Numbered from the stretch's first letter, positions 1 through 6,310 are shown. The stretch is DNA of 6,545 bases from Alistipes sp. (GCA_017391665.1 JAFOXS010000007.1:1-6545), one strand, 5' to 3'. Notes: generated by a model from the sequence alone, not told the origin. Numbers and translations are program-made.

Positions 1-1
1 C

Positions 2-1429
2 ACCATCATCGCCACGATGTTGGGCTACGCACTTTTCTACTTCGTGCGTAAGAATTTTTCATTCGCCATCCCCGGCCTTGCGGCCGAGTATGGAATCTCG
101 AACACCAGCTTCGGTATCATAATGACCGTCGTGGGACTTATCTATGGTCTTTCACGCTTCCTGAACGGTCTGCTGGCCGACCGCATGAATGGCCGCTGGC
201 ATATGTCCATCGGTCTGCTGTTGTGCGTGGCGGCAAGTTTCGCCTTCGGCTTCAGCCCCGCTATTCTGGGCGTGGAGCTGGGTGTTGCACCCCACTCGCT
301 GGTGGTACTCTTTGGCGTGCTGCTGGTGCTGAACAACATCTTCCAGGGTAGTGGTTTTCCTCCCTGTGCGCGTCTTCTGACCCACTGGATTCCGCCTCAC
401 GAGCTGGCAACAAAGATGTCGATATGGAACACCTCGCACTCTATCGGAGCGAGCATCCTGGCCGTGTTGTGCGGCTATGTGATGGGCACGATGGGTAGCG
501 ATATGACAGGCAACGCCGAGGCTGTGGAGGCTATCCGCACCAACCTCACCACGCTGAATCCCGCCCTGCTCGACAACCCCGCAGAGCTGGAGGCACAGGT
601 GGCAAGCGCTGCGGCCCACGTGGGTGCATGGCAGTGGTGCTTCTGGGTACCGGCGCTCTTCGCACTGGCCGGAGCGGTAGGTCTGGCTATATTCCTTCGC
701 GATACACCCCGCTCGGTGGGATTGCCCGAGCTGGAGGGTACGCACACCAAGGTTGAGAACAACACCAACTCGGCCGAGTACAAGGCATTCTTGCGTGAGA
801 AGGTATTCCGCAACCCCTTGATATGGATTCTGGCCTTTGCCAACTTCTTCGTATATGTAGTGCGCTTTGCCGTTCTGGACTGGGGCCCGAAGTTTTTGCA
901 GGAGGCTCGCGGCATGGATCCCGCCGATGCGGGCTGGATTATCGCCGTATCGGAGATTATGGGTATCGTGGGTATGCTCGTAGCGGGCTGGGCAACGGAT
1001 AAGTTCTTCCGTGGCCGTGCTCACCGCACCTGCGTATTCTGCATGCTGGGTGCTGCGGTATTTATGGCTATGTTCTACTTCCTCCCCTCGACAAGCCCCG
1101 TAGTGGTGCTGGCAGGTGTGCTGGGCATGGTGGGCTTCTTCATCTATGGACCGCAGGCACTGATCGGCATTGCAGCGGCTAACCAGGCCACGAAGAGCGC
1201 TGCCGCAACGGCAAATGGCGTGACGGGAATCTTCGGCTACCTGAGTACCTTCGTGTCGGGTCTGGGTATCGGCGCTATGGTCGATTGGGTAAACAAGGTG
1301 AACCCCGGTCAGGGCTGGAACTATGTATTCCTGATGATGATTGCAATGGCCGTTGTCGGCATGCTGATATTTATGCTTATGTGGCGTGCAAAGGCTACGG
1401 GCTATGATACTGAACAACAACAGGCATAA
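2..1429 (+). CDS. Organophosphate:phosphate antiporter, MFS (GlpT/UhpC-like), 5' end cut by window
   Basis: This is an inner-membrane transporter of the OPA family within the major facilitator superfamily; members exchange phosphorylated small molecules such as glycerol-3-phosphate or hexose phosphate for inorganic phosphate. The frame is open to the left edge, so the true start lies outside; the ATG at 17 falls inside the first membrane helix. Numbering from that ATG, YFVRKNFSFAIP (residues 8-19) matches the GlpT TM1 motif with its substrate arginine (R11). MFS motif A is at about 47-61. WNTSH (137-141) carries the histidine equivalent to GlpT H165. FVYVVRFAVLDWGP (278-291) carries the second substrate arginine (R283). 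Having both arginines argues for a phosphate-ester substrate (family knowledge). About 45 extra residues (160-205) lie in the periplasmic TM5-TM6 loop compared with E. coli GlpT as I recall it. The stop TAA is 1 nt before the deacetylase gene. Exact substrate (glycerol-3-phosphate, hexose phosphate, or a sensor role like UhpC) cannot be decided. Confidence 0.9.
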   Translation, partial: TIIATMLGYALFYFVRKNFSFAIPGLAAEYGISNTSFGIIMTVVGLIYGLSRFLNGLLADRMNGRWHMSIGLLLCVAASFAFGFSPAILGVELGVAPHSLVVLFGVLLVLNNIFQGSGFPPCARLLTHWIPPHELATKMSIWNTSHSIGASILAVLCGYVMGTMGSDMTGNAEAVEAIRTNLTTLNPALLDNPAELEAQVASAAAHVGAWQWCFWVPALFALAGAVGLAIFLRDTPRSVGLPELEGTHTKVENNTNSAEYKAFLREKVFRNPLIWILAFANFFVYVVRFAVLDWGPKFLQEARGMDPADAGWIIAVSEIMGIVGMLVAGWATDKFFRGRAHRTCVFCMLGAAVFMAMFYFLPSTSPVVVLAGVLGMVGFFIYGPQALIGIAAANQATKSAAATANGVTGIFGYLSTFVSGLGIGAMVDWVNKVNPGQGWNYVFLMMIAMAVVGMLIFMLMWRAKATGYDTEQQQA

Positions 1430-1430
1430 T

Positions 1431-2150
1431 ATGAAACGATTTTTCATTACTATATTTTCGCTTCTGGCACTGATCTCGTGCCAGAAGACGGAGCCTATAT
1501 TAGGCGTAAGTGCAGAGCGTGTGGAGTACCTTAAAGAAAACTACTCGAAGTTTGTGGCTCTATCGTTTGACGATGGGCCGAGCCTGACGACGATGCAAAT
1601 GCTGGACGTAATGGAGCGCAATGATGCCCGCGGCTCGTTCTTTATCATCGGCTCACGCATCACCGACAAGACCGAGGCGGCTATGCACCGTGCCGTGAAG
1701 ATGGGTTGCGACGTGGAGAACCACTCGCTCACGCATCGTCACATGCCCCAGTTTTCGGCCGAGGAGCAGCGAGAGGAGGCGGCACGTACCACGGCTCTGA
1801 TTGAGCAATATGTAGGTCGCACACCGCAACTCTTCCGCGCGCCATATCTTGATGCCGACTCTGTGACACATGCCGTAGTGCCACAGATATTTATCGGAGG
1901 CTTAGGCCCCTCTGACTGGAATAAGGATGTGAGCGTGGAGCAGCGCATCGAGGGCTACCTGAAAGCTGCCGAGGATGGTGTGATATTCCTGATGCACGAC
2001 TTCGAGGGCAATGGAGCTACAGCCGAGGCACTGGAGGTTATCCTGCCCCGACTGAAGGAGGAGGGCTACGGCTTTGTGACTGTGGCCGAACTCTTTGCCG
2101 TAAAGGGTGTTACGCCACAGAAGGGCATTAGATACGATAAGGTAGAGTAA
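1431..2150 (+). CDS. Polysaccharide deacetylase (NodB/CE4) lipoprotein
   Basis: This is a 239-residue, metal-dependent carbohydrate-esterase family 4 deacetylase that would remove N- or O-acetyl groups from a glycan at the cell envelope. The start at 1431 is chosen because it gives a lipoprotein signal peptide (MKRFF, hydrophobic 4-15, lipobox LISC with the lipidated Cys at 17). An in-frame ATG at 1386 lies inside the transporter gene and would bury that signal. NodB motifs appear in order: SFDDGP at 45-50 (D47 base, D48 metal), HSLTH at 98-102 (metal histidines), RAPY at 136-139, DW at 162-163, and LMHD at 187-190 with the catalytic His 189. All key residues are present, so the enzyme should be active. 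The domain is compact and has no extra binding module. The gene starts 1 nt after the transporter stop, so the two are almost certainly cotranscribed. The substrate (peptidoglycan, surface polysaccharide or a dietary or host glycan) is not shown by the sequence. Confidence 0.93.
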   Translation: MKRFFITIFSLLALISCQKTEPILGVSAERVEYLKENYSKFVALSFDDGPSLTTMQMLDVMERNDARGSFFIIGSRITDKTEAAMHRAVKMGCDVENHSLTHRHMPQFSAEEQREEAARTTALIEQYVGRTPQLFRAPYLDADSVTHAVVPQIFIGGLGPSDWNKDVSVEQRIEGYLKAAEDGVIFLMHDFEGNGATAEALEVILPRLKEEGYGFVTVAELFAVKGVTPQKGIRYDKVE

Positions 2151-2213
2151 ATAGGCGTTATAGGTGCTATAAGTGTTATAAAATATTACACCTATATCAC
2201 TTATTACACTTAA
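2151..2213. repeat. Mirrored array of 9-bp units (3 + spacer + 3)
   Basis: Immediately after the deacetylase stop, three tandem 9-mers read on the plus strand: ATAGGCGTT, ATAGGTGCT, ATAAGTGTT (2151-2177). After a 9-bp AT-only spacer (2178-2186), three more read on the minus strand: TTAAGTGTA, ATAAGTGAT, ATAGGTGTA (2213 back to 2187). The shared core is ATARGTG, with one C variant. The two 27-bp blocks can pair imperfectly (about 20 Watson-Crick pairs plus two G.T pairs) around the 9-nt loop. The function is unknown; it could be a protein-binding array, a weak hairpin terminator or a dispersed intergenic repeat. Confidence 0.7.
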
Positions 2214-2218
2214 AAGAT

Positions 2219-2251
2219 TATTCCCCATTTCCATAGCGAAAATGGGGAATA
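2219..2251 (+). terminator. Hairpin terminator of the transporter-deacetylase operon, possibly bidirectional
   Basis: There is a perfect 12-bp stem: 2219-2230 (core ATTCCCCATTT) pairs with 2240-2251 (core AAATGGGGAAT) around a 9-nt loop. It is followed on the plus strand by a T-rich tract (TTTATTT). On the minus strand the stem is followed by TAATCTTTTA, less T-rich, so it could also stop leftward transcription. It lies between convergent genes, where a two-way terminator is expected. Confidence 0.85.
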
Positions 2252-2261
2252 TTTATTTACC

Positions 2262-2383
2262 AAAAATTGTATAACAAGAGGGATTTTAAGGCTTGCGAAG
2301 CCCGAGAAACCGCAGTTTACTTGGCGTAAATGAGGATTTCGAGGGCGAGCGTAACGCAAAAATCACCTTGTTAGACAATTTTT
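2262..2383. repeat. 122-bp long-stem imperfect palindrome with a branched inner region
   Basis: The arms 2262-2287 and 2359-2383 are inverted copies: AAAAATTGT/ACAATTTTT (9 of 9), one mismatch, TAACAAG/CTTGTTA (7 of 7), a 1-nt bulge, then GGGATTTT against AAAATCAC with one mismatch. Inside, further complementary pieces nest: GCCC 2300-2303 with GGGC 2343-2346, GAAACC 2306-2311 with GGATTTC 2334-2340 (one bulged A), and TTTAC 2316-2320 with GTAAA 2326-2330 around a 5-nt loop. A side hairpin GGCTT-GCG-AAGCC sits at 2290-2302 and competes with the GCCC pairing. The right arm overlaps the kinase stop codon (2382-2384). I see no transposase gene and no clear target-site duplication. It could be a dispersed palindromic repeat (REP or MITE-like), a structured 3' UTR, or a second bidirectional terminator. 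Confidence 0.75.
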
Positions 2384-3458
2384 ATGCGAGCTCTTTGACT
2401 ATTGCACACATCTCCTCATACTGTCGCTCCATGCTCTGCAGGAGTTTGTACTGCGCGCGGGTGCGGACAAGGTTGTGGTCGGGGTAGGCAATCTTGTAGT
2501 ACTTGTCGCCGTCGATGTAGTCCATCAAGAAGCGCAACACCTGCTCGAAGGTGATGTAGCGACCCGCAAATGCCAGCCACTCCTTCTCGCTCGCACACAT
2601 AGAGTCGCGCTGCTCCGAGAGGTAACCCTCGGCATAGGCACGGAACATATCGATGCTCATCTCCACATTGTCCAGACACTTGTCATCCTCGGCACCGGTA
2701 TTGGTATATGAGCGGATGGCATCGCCAAAGTCGTTGAGCGACGTAGAGCTCATCACCGTATCGAGGTCGATAGCGCAGAGCACGTTGCCCGTCGGGCGAT
2801 CGAAGAGGATATTGCTGATTTTGGTATCGTTATGTGTAACGTGTGTAGGTATCTCGCCCGTCTCGACCTTCGACCAGAATGATAGCATCTCCTCGCGGCG
2901 CGACTCTACCCACTCGATCTCCTGCTGAAGATCCTTCACGCGACCTGCGGGGTCGGCAGCGATGGTAGCATCCCACTGCTCGAAGCGCCAGCGGATATTA
3001 TGAAAACCCTTGATGGTCTCATTCAGCGGTGAGGTGAAGTCCGAGAGCAGAGCCTGAAAACGGCCTATACCCACGCCACCCTGATATGCCAGAGCCGTAG
3101 AGTCGGCACGGTCGTAGGTAACCGTGTCGGGAATAAAGATACATACAGCCCAATAGTTCTCGCCATCCTTGTGGTAGAGCTTGCCATCCGTAGCGGGCAC
3201 CACGGTAAGGGTCTCTCGCATGGGGTCCGTAACCTTAGCCTTGATGTGCTCCGTAACGGCCTTGATATTATCCATCATGCCCGGCACATCGGGGAATACT
3301 ATGTGGTTCTTGCGCTGAAGGATGTAGTTGGGCGCCGAGCCAGAGGTCTTCACCACAAACGTATCGTTAATAAATCCCTCGCCCAGAGCCTCCACAGAGG
3401 CCACTGCACCTTCAAGAGCAAAGTGCGAGGCAATATCAAAAAGTTTTTCCTGGTTCAT
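2382..3458 (-). CDS. Aminoglycoside phosphotransferase-family sugar kinase (N-acetylhexosamine 1-kinase-like)
   Basis: This is a 358-residue cytoplasmic kinase of the APH/choline-kinase fold. The closest described function I can suggest is N-acetylhexosamine 1-kinase (NahK), which phosphorylates GlcNAc or GalNAc at C1 and has about the same length; such homologs are common in Bacteroidales and usually carry only the generic phosphotransferase name. The N-terminal lobe has a nucleotide-loop-like GEGFINDTF (26-34) and the conserved YILQRKNHIVFPD region (45-57), where K50 may be the ATP-binding lysine. The catalytic loop is HNDTKISN (209-216; D211 the likely base, N216 metal), followed by the metal motif IDLDT (230-234). 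No signal peptide or membrane segment is present. The start ATG lies 15 bp after the stop of the CBM9-like gene, so the two form an operon. The stop codon lies within the arm of the 122-bp palindrome. The family is clear; antibiotic resistance is unlikely and the exact sugar is an inference. Confidence 0.85.
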   Translation of the reverse strand: MNQEKLFDIASHFALEGAVASVEALGEGFINDTFVVKTSGSAPNYILQRKNHIVFPDVPGMMDNIKAVTEHIKAKVTDPMRETLTVVPATDGKLYHKDGENYWAVCIFIPDTVTYDRADSTALAYQGGVGIGRFQALLSDFTSPLNETIKGFHNIRWRFEQWDATIAADPAGRVKDLQQEIEWVESRREEMLSFWSKVETGEIPTHVTHNDTKISNILFDRPTGNVLCAIDLDTVMSSTSLNDFGDAIRSYTNTGAEDDKCLDNVEMSIDMFRAYAEGYLSEQRDSMCASEKEWLAFAGRYITFEQVLRFLMDYIDGDKYYKIAYPDHNLVRTRAQYKLLQSMERQYEEMCAIVKELA

Positions 3459-3473
3459 ATCTTCATTTACTGA

Positions 3474-4136
3474 TTATACCAAATCTACTATGCCGAAGCA
3501 CTCGGGGCGGTGGAAGTTAGGCTCCTCGCTCTCGACGGGTGACCAGCTGAGGTAGTGCGGACGACGGCAACCATCGCCACACTTATAGAAGTTGCATCTG
3601 ATGCTCTTCGGGGCACGCTCCACACCAAGCAGCGAGAAGGGGATGATCTCCACCATCCACCACTGCTGACCCTCGCCCACGGAGTCAATCGGTGCATGAG
3701 GCAGCGAGCCGAAGTGACGCACACGCGCCATCTGCTCGGCCGAGAAGTGGTCGGCATCGGTGCGCGAGCGGCGCAGGGCGGCAAGGGCTGTGCCGATGCA
3801 GTTTATCTCGAAGTTGTAGTAACCCTCGCCCGCAGGGTTCTCAACGAAGAACTCCACGCAGCTATCCTCCCACACGGGGCCATTCTCGTCGAGCGTCACG
3901 GCACGCAGGTGCTCCTCCTCAATCTCAAACAAGAGCGCCAGCGCATCGTCCGAGTGGGCTATGCGGAGACTCACGCGCGGAGCATAGGGGTAGTCGCTCC
4001 AGTTGACGCACGCGATGGGGTGAGGCTCCAGACGATCGCGCATAACAAGACGCACCTCGTTATCGCGCAGAGTCTCGATATTGCGAATAAATGGGGCCTC
4101 GATGTGGCGGGCCTTGCCGCAGGTGGTTTCGGTCAT
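3474..4136 (-). CDS. Carbohydrate-binding family 9-like protein (DOMON-type beta-sandwich)
   Basis: This 220-residue protein is essentially a single CBM9-like module, a beta-sandwich that in relatives binds sugars. The family pattern is visible: CVNWSDYPY (43-51), aromatic and acidic strand residues VWEDSCVEFFV (88-98), YYNFEINCIGT (106-116), a strand ending WWMVEIIPF (159-167), CNFYKCGD (181-188), and the closing HYLSWSP (194-200) with FHRPECFG (208-215). There is no signal peptide, lipobox or attached catalytic domain, so as read it is cytoplasmic, unlike secreted xylanase-linked CBM9 modules. A Bacteroidetes promoter lies 30 bp upstream and the kinase gene follows after 15 bp. A role handling the same sugar as that kinase is inference from the pairing alone. 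The family assignment is fairly sure; the ligand and whether the protein has any enzymatic role are unknown. Confidence 0.8.
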   Translation of the reverse strand: MTETTCGKARHIEAPFIRNIETLRDNEVRLVMRDRLEPHPIACVNWSDYPYAPRVSLRIAHSDDALALLFEIEEEHLRAVTLDENGPVWEDSCVEFFVENPAGEGYYNFEINCIGTALAALRRSRTDADHFSAEQMARVRHFGSLPHAPIDSVGEGQQWWMVEIIPFSLLGVERAPKSIRCNFYKCGDGCRRPHYLSWSPVESEEPNFHRPECFGIVDLV

Positions 4137-4165
4137 GGCTTCGGATAAAAAAGTCGTTTAACTCT

Positions 4166-4197
4166 CAAATTTACGATTTTTAAGCGAGAAAGACAAA
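4166..4197 (-). promoter_or_regulatory. Bacteroidetes sigma-ABfr promoter for the CBM9-kinase operon
   Basis: Read on the minus strand, a -33 TTTG (4197 to 4194) is followed by a 20-nt spacer and a -7 box TAAATTTG (4173 to 4166), which fits the Bacteroidetes consensus TAnnTTTG. Transcription would start around 4160, giving a short leader of about 20-25 nt before the ATG at 4136. It sits just downstream of the terminator of the preceding gene, which supports a separate transcription unit. Confidence 0.72.
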
Positions 4198-4217
4198 TTT
4201 TTTTTTGATGTGCAAAC

Positions 4218-4249
4218 AAAAAAAGTGCCCGACCTGATGGTCGAGCACT
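4218..4249 (-). terminator. Rho-independent terminator of the antiporter-lipoprotein-PAP2 unit
   Basis: On the minus strand the stem AGTGC-(T)-CGACC / GGTCG-(G)-GCACT (4249-4239 with 4234-4224) closes on the 4-nt loop ATCA. It has 10 pairs and one internal T.G wobble or mismatch. It is followed directly by seven Ts (4224-4218). It lies 22 bp beyond the PAP2 stop codon, the expected position. Confidence 0.9.
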
Positions 4250-4271
4250 CCATATTCCGAATATATACACT

Positions 4272-4850
4272 TTACATCCAGCGCTTCGCTACGGCTCTCA
4301 TCGCAAGATATGCCACGCCACCCGACACAAGGCCTGTCATCAGACCCAGGGCGATATCCACGGGGAAGTGATAGCCCAGATAGATGCGCGAGTAGCAGAC
4401 AAGCGCCACGACGCAACACATCAGCCATGTGAACCAGCGGCGGCAGATGGTGGGGATGGCAATTGTCGCCATGGCCATCATCGTGGCAGCATGGCCCGAG
4501 ACGGTACCATACTGGCCTCCCTTTTTGAGCACGTTGCTCACCAGCCCATCGAGCTCGGGGGTGTACATAGGTCTGAGGCGCGCAGGGAACTCAGCCCACA
4601 GGTTTTTCAGCAGACCCGTATGCTTGAAGATGCCGGCAATCATATCGCTCAGAACCACGGCCGCAGCCGCAGCCAACAGCATGAGCACAAGACCTCGCCA
4701 ACCCGCTTTGCGCCACACCATATATAATATGAGCAGGTAGAGCCATGCCCACACTGTAGGTGTGGAGACAAGAAGCATCAGACTATCGATCGGCGCGGGG
4801 CCATCGACATTGAGCCAGAGGAAGAGTGGATGATCAAATGTATAATTCAT
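4272..4850 (-). CDS. PAP2-family membrane phosphatase
   Basis: This 192-residue integral membrane protein belongs to the type 2 phosphatidic-acid phosphatase family, which hydrolyses phosphate monoesters or pyrophosphates of lipids (for example undecaprenyl pyrophosphate, phosphatidylglycerol phosphate, lipid A) with the active site facing the periplasm. Hydrophobic helices are at roughly 24-46, 52-73, 122-136, 140-156 and 163-184. Catalytic motif 1 ends in RLRP (91-94), motif 2 is VSGH (117-120, with Val in place of the usual Pro), and motif 3 is SRIYLGYHFPVD (154-165; R155, nucleophile H161, D165). The lysine of motif 1 is K76 or K82, giving a spacing to RP that is longer than usual. The start lies 8 bp after the stop of the DUF1080 lipoprotein gene, so it is in the same operon, and a strong terminator follows. 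The substrate cannot be assigned from sequence. Confidence 0.9.
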   Translation of the reverse strand: MNYTFDHPLFLWLNVDGPAPIDSLMLLVSTPTVWAWLYLLILYMVWRKAGWRGLVLMLLAAAAAVVLSDMIAGIFKHTGLLKNLWAEFPARLRPMYTPELDGLVSNVLKKGGQYGTVSGHAATMMAMATIAIPTICRRWFTWLMCCVVALVCYSRIYLGYHFPVDIALGLMTGLVSGGVAYLAMRAVAKRWM

Positions 4851-4858
4851 CTCAAAGA

Positions 4859-6277
4859 TTACTTAACACGCTTGCCAGAGGCATCGAAGTGGTTGTAGAT
4901 AACAACGGGACGCTCGCGGCGAACACTCATCGTGGGGAACCACATATCCTCAACCGTGAGGCCACACTTCTCGACAGCCTCGAAGCAGTACTCCAGACGA
5001 CCGAAGTTTGCATCGACGTTATTGGTACCGAAGGTGAACTTAATGCCACGCTCCTTTGCCTGACGGATAATGTCGAGGCTGGGGATCTTATAGCGTGCGC
5101 TGATCTCGAGAGCGATGTTGTGCTCCTGCAATACATCCAGCACGCGATCTACGCGCTCTGGGGTCCAGTACTTGTCATAGTCGGCATTCATATCGTCGGG
5201 GATATATGTAGCGTTGGCGAAGATGTCGGCAGGCTCGTTGGTGAGAATCTTCACGGTCTGATCGACGATCTGCTCCATATACTGATCCATCGTCACGCCA
5301 TCGCGGATAACCTCCTCGGCACGGTAGATGCGGGCATTGCGCTTCTGGTGGTCGATGATGGTCATAGCATCGGTGAAGAGGTAGTCGAAAATTCCCAGAG
5401 CCTCCTGCGAGAAGGTCTGAGTCCACTTTCTACCCTCACCCTGAACACCAAAGAGGAAGGGGTGATTCTTCACCTCCTCGTAGTATGCGCGTACCTCGGC
5501 ATCGTCAGCCAGCATACGGCCTACGCCACCCTCACCGGCATTGGGAGCAACACCGTAGTTGATACCGTAGTTCATCGACATGGCGTGAGCCTGCTCCTTG
5601 GTAAGGCCACCCTTGAGGTGAACGTGGTAGTCAATAGCGGGAAAATCCTTCTGCTGGAAACGGATGATGTGATCGGTCTGCTCGTCGATGGCAGGCATAA
5701 CAAGTTCCGACTCGTTGCGAGCATCGGCAGCCAAAGCCTCAACGCTCATATTGCGGAAGCGCACATCGCCCTGAACACCCTTCACAGCAACCTTACCCTT
5801 GCCGATAAGTTTTGTGGCATGAGCTGCCTCACGGTAGGGCTTCTCAGGCTCGGTGTAGCATACTACGTCCACGCCGTTGATCTTCACGGCAACATTCTTG
5901 CCACGTACGGCAACCTCGAAGTCAAACCACTCGCCATCGGCAGCAAGTGAACGGTAGAGGTTACGCACGCTGCGCAGACTACCCGTCTTGATTGAGCCGT
6001 CCTGTGCGCCATTGCGGATTGTAATCTCGTAGCCCGACTCGCCATCCGAGTGGAAGAGAATAGCCGCCTCGGCACCCTCCTGAGTAAGAGCCTGGCCCTT
6101 CAATACAAAGTTTTCGTACTCAGCTCCTGTTGCAAGGCTTACACCCTGCTGCACGGCGAGCTCCTCGCCAGAAGCAAAATAAGCGTCCAACTTACTTCCG
6201 CACGATGCAGTCATCACTACCACAGCCGACACCATCGTAAGGCGTGCAAAGGCTGAAAAGATGTTCTTTAGCTTCAT
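4859..6277 (-). CDS. Lipoprotein with DUF1080 (3-keto-disaccharide hydrolase-like) and PHP-like metal-hydrolase domains
   Basis: This is a 472-residue envelope lipoprotein with a signal peptide at 1-25 and the lipidated Cys at 26 (TASC, a slightly loose lipobox). Residues about 50-180 form a LamG-like DUF1080/PF06439 domain, recognisable from the AAILFHSDGESGYEITI strand pair, the DGEWFDFEVAVRG segment, KINGVDVVCYTEP and the closing GDVRFRNMSV. Some members of that family hydrolyse 3-keto-glycosides. Residues about 213-460 form a PHP/amidohydrolase-like domain with the metal motif DYHVHL (216-221; H218, H220), D303 and H310 in the FTDAMTIIDH region, E391 in ALEISARYKIPS and GTNN at 417-420. 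The usual terminal Asp-His motif of PHP enzymes is not evident. It sits 33 bp after the antiporter stop and 8 bp before PAP2, so all three are probably one transcript. The two-domain architecture is clear; the substrate and whether the PHP part is active are not. Confidence 0.85.
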   Translation of the reverse strand: MKLKNIFSAFARLTMVSAVVVMTASCGSKLDAYFASGEELAVQQGVSLATGAEYENFVLKGQALTQEGAEAAILFHSDGESGYEITIRNGAQDGSIKTGSLRSVRNLYRSLAADGEWFDFEVAVRGKNVAVKINGVDVVCYTEPEKPYREAAHATKLIGKGKVAVKGVQGDVRFRNMSVEALAADARNESELVMPAIDEQTDHIIRFQQKDFPAIDYHVHLKGGLTKEQAHAMSMNYGINYGVAPNAGEGGVGRMLADDAEVRAYYEEVKNHPFLFGVQGEGRKWTQTFSQEALGIFDYLFTDAMTIIDHQKRNARIYRAEEVIRDGVTMDQYMEQIVDQTVKILTNEPADIFANATYIPDDMNADYDKYWTPERVDRVLDVLQEHNIALEISARYKIPSLDIIRQAKERGIKFTFGTNNVDANFGRLEYCFEAVEKCGLTVEDMWFPTMSVRRERPVVIYNHFDASGKRVK

Positions 6278-6310
6278 AATATTTTAGTTTTAGGTTTTTC
6301 TACTCTTACG

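Noticed and set aside
1386..1430. Upstream in-frame start for the deacetylase
   Set aside because: It would overlap the transporter and add a polar N-terminus ahead of the lipoprotein signal; the ATG at 1431 gives a proper signal peptide and lipobox.
152..1447. A 431-codon antisense open frame opposite the transporter, beginning with a signal-peptide-like hydrophobic stretch
   Set aside because: It lies wholly opposite a convincing transporter and the start of the deacetylase, its His/Gln/Cys-rich composition is what the reverse complement of membrane-protein codons gives, and no domain is recognisable.
2151..2213. CRISPR-like reading of the short regular repeats
   Set aside because: Units are 9 bp, contiguous and inverted half-way, with no unique spacers and no cas genes.
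2293..2487. A 64-codon plus-strand frame running out of the palindromic element
   Set aside because: It crosses the structured palindrome and the 3' end of the kinase gene, with no start context and no protein-like conservation pattern.
2382..3458. Aminoglycoside resistance gene
   Set aside because: The fold is shared, but length, the HNDTK loop and the operon with a carbohydrate-binding protein fit the sugar-kinase branch; there is no mobile-element context.
3555..4148. A 197-codon plus-strand open frame opposite the CBM9-like gene
   Set aside because: No recognisable motif; the opposite strand carries the CBM9-like conserved residues and a matching promoter.
4826..5950. A 374-codon plus-strand open frame opposite the DUF1080/PHP lipoprotein
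   Set aside because: It is a shadow frame: repetitive Leu/Val/His composition, no domain, and the opposite strand has clear motifs and a lipoprotein signal.
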